This document shows positions 63,325-64,000 of a DNA stretch of 64,000 nucleotides, piece after piece. The notes beneath the pieces were generated by a model, which saw only the letters and a list, made by a program, of their open reading frames with translations, was not told the DNA's origin and did no database searches. Origin of the DNA: Vibrio europaeus (GTDB lineage Bacteria; Pseudomonadota; Gammaproteobacteria; Enterobacterales; Vibrionaceae); assembly GCF_001695575.1 (NCBI RefSeq), contig NZ_LUAX01000001.1, positions 372,001 to 436,000 on the forward strand, given 5' to 3'. The number at the start of each line of letters is the position of its first letter. Position 1 is the stretch's first letter. A program made the position numbers and the translations under genes.

Positions 63325-64000
63325 GTGATACGTATTGAACTACCGACACTAATCTCAAAACTAAATGAACAGAGTAAGCTTGCACTAGAACAAGCGGCGA
63401 CCGTGTGCATGGAGCGCCAGCACAGTGAAATTACGTTTGAACATTACCTTGAGGTTCTTCTAGACAATCCTCTCTCTGATATTCGAGTCATATTCAAGCA
63501 GTCTGAACTGGCGATAGACGATGTTAAGCAAGCCATATCCAGTAGCTTTGTGCGTGATCAGTCTTTAGATAGCTACCCAGCGTTTTCTCCATTACTTGTT
63601 GAGCTTCTTCAAGAAGCTTGGTTGCTTTCAACGACAGAACTGAATCAAACGGAACTTCGTTCTGGCGCAATTCTGCTTGCCGCTTTAATCCGTGCGGATC
63701 GCTACATGGAGCAGAAGCTGGTTAGTCTATTAGATGTGATCAACCGAGAAAGTTTGAAAAAGCACTTCGATGTGATTCTGTCAGAATCTTCAGAAACCCA
63801 AGTGGTTGAACAAACTAAGGGCGCTTTGCCGTCAAACACTAATGCAGATACTTCTGTCTTAGCAAAATACTGTACAAATGTGACTGAACAAGCGCGTCAG
63901 GATGAGTTAGACCCTGTTCTCTGCCGTGAAAATGAAATCAATCTAATGATTGATATCCTCTGTCGTCGTCGTAAAAATAACCCTATTGTGGTCGGTGATG
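63325..64000 (+). CDS. tssH: T6SS ATPase TssH (ClpV), 5' part only
   Basis: AAA+ unfoldase that disassembles the contracted sheath. Only about 225 residues are in the window. They start at GTG 63325 (IRIELPTLISKLNEQSKLALEQAA) and include the two Clp-N repeats and CRENEINLMIDILCRRRKNNPIVVGD, just before the first Walker A. AGGTGAT precedes the GTG. The gene is cut by the window edge, not by a mutation. vasH and tssM would be expected further on. Confidence 0.95.
   Translation, partial: MIRIELPTLISKLNEQSKLALEQAATVCMERQHSEITFEHYLEVLLDNPLSDIRVIFKQSELAIDDVKQAISSSFVRDQSLDSYPAFSPLLVELLQEAWLLSTTELNQTELRSGAILLAALIRADRYMEQKLVSLLDVINRESLKKHFDVILSESSETQVVEQTKGALPSNTNADTSVLAKYCTNVTEQARQDELDPVLCRENEINLMIDILCRRRKNNPIVVGD

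Overview
The window is a gammaproteobacterial chromosome segment, almost certainly from a Vibrio species. The clearest marker is the polar-flagellum and chemotaxis operon flhA-flhF-flhG-fliA-cheYZAB with parC and parP, the vibrio pole-targeting pair for chemotaxis arrays. The FeoC without cysteines, the tandem fadL genes and a T6SS operon in V. cholerae-like order fit as well. This is inferred from gene content and protein resemblance; the species cannot be named from the sequence alone.

Layout. 1-3030: the 3' part of a large membrane-anchored sensor with an AraC-type DNA-binding end. 3031-3958: a long spacer with repeats and a strong hairpin. 3959-6689: feoABC ferrous iron uptake. 6757-10111 (minus): a HIT protein, argS with a structured leader, and a small outer-membrane protein. 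10352-14519: a YecM-like protein, an insulinase-family protease and sixA. 14675-27306: one 12-gene flagellar and chemotaxis operon behind a sigma-54-type promoter and closed by a terminator. 27495-34538: the complete cytochrome c maturation operon ccmABCDEFGHI, also closed by a terminator. 34604-38350: mlaA facing two fadL porins. 38617-39901 (minus): an ECF-like sigma factor with a DUF3379 membrane partner. 40141-40300: a candidate small RNA. 40504-43934: fadIJ beta-oxidation behind a FadR-like operator. 44028-47614: ydjA, a LysR regulator, rssB, a TorE/NapE-like microprotein and ybaN. 47784-51795: the housekeeping group apt-dnaX-ybaB-recR plus a YeiW-like cysteine protein. 52387-64000: a type VI secretion locus (PAAR, Sel1-like protein, tssB-C-E-F-G-tagH-tssJ-K-L and the start of tssH), cut by the window edge.

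How the parts work together. FlhF and FlhG set the place and number of polar flagella. FlhA exports the flagellum, FliA drives late genes, the Che proteins steer it, and ParC/ParP hold the arrays at the pole. The Ccm proteins attach heme to c-type cytochromes. Two FadL porins import long-chain fatty acids that FadI/FadJ degrade, and MlaA handles outer-membrane lipid balance nearby. The T6SS genes encode sheath, baseplate, membrane complex and recycling ATPase of a contractile injection machine.

The most interesting non-coding signals are a probable small RNA with a strong terminator upstream of fadI, a layered RNA structure with a 10-residue leader ORF ahead of argS, and a 13-bp inverted repeat spanning the first fadL leader. 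Others are sigma-54-type elements before flhA and before the PAAR gene, a dnaX slippery site followed at once by a stop in the -1 frame, and a 41-nt hairpin between the Sel1-like gene and tssB. No tRNA, rRNA, CRISPR array, transposase or integrase gene was seen.
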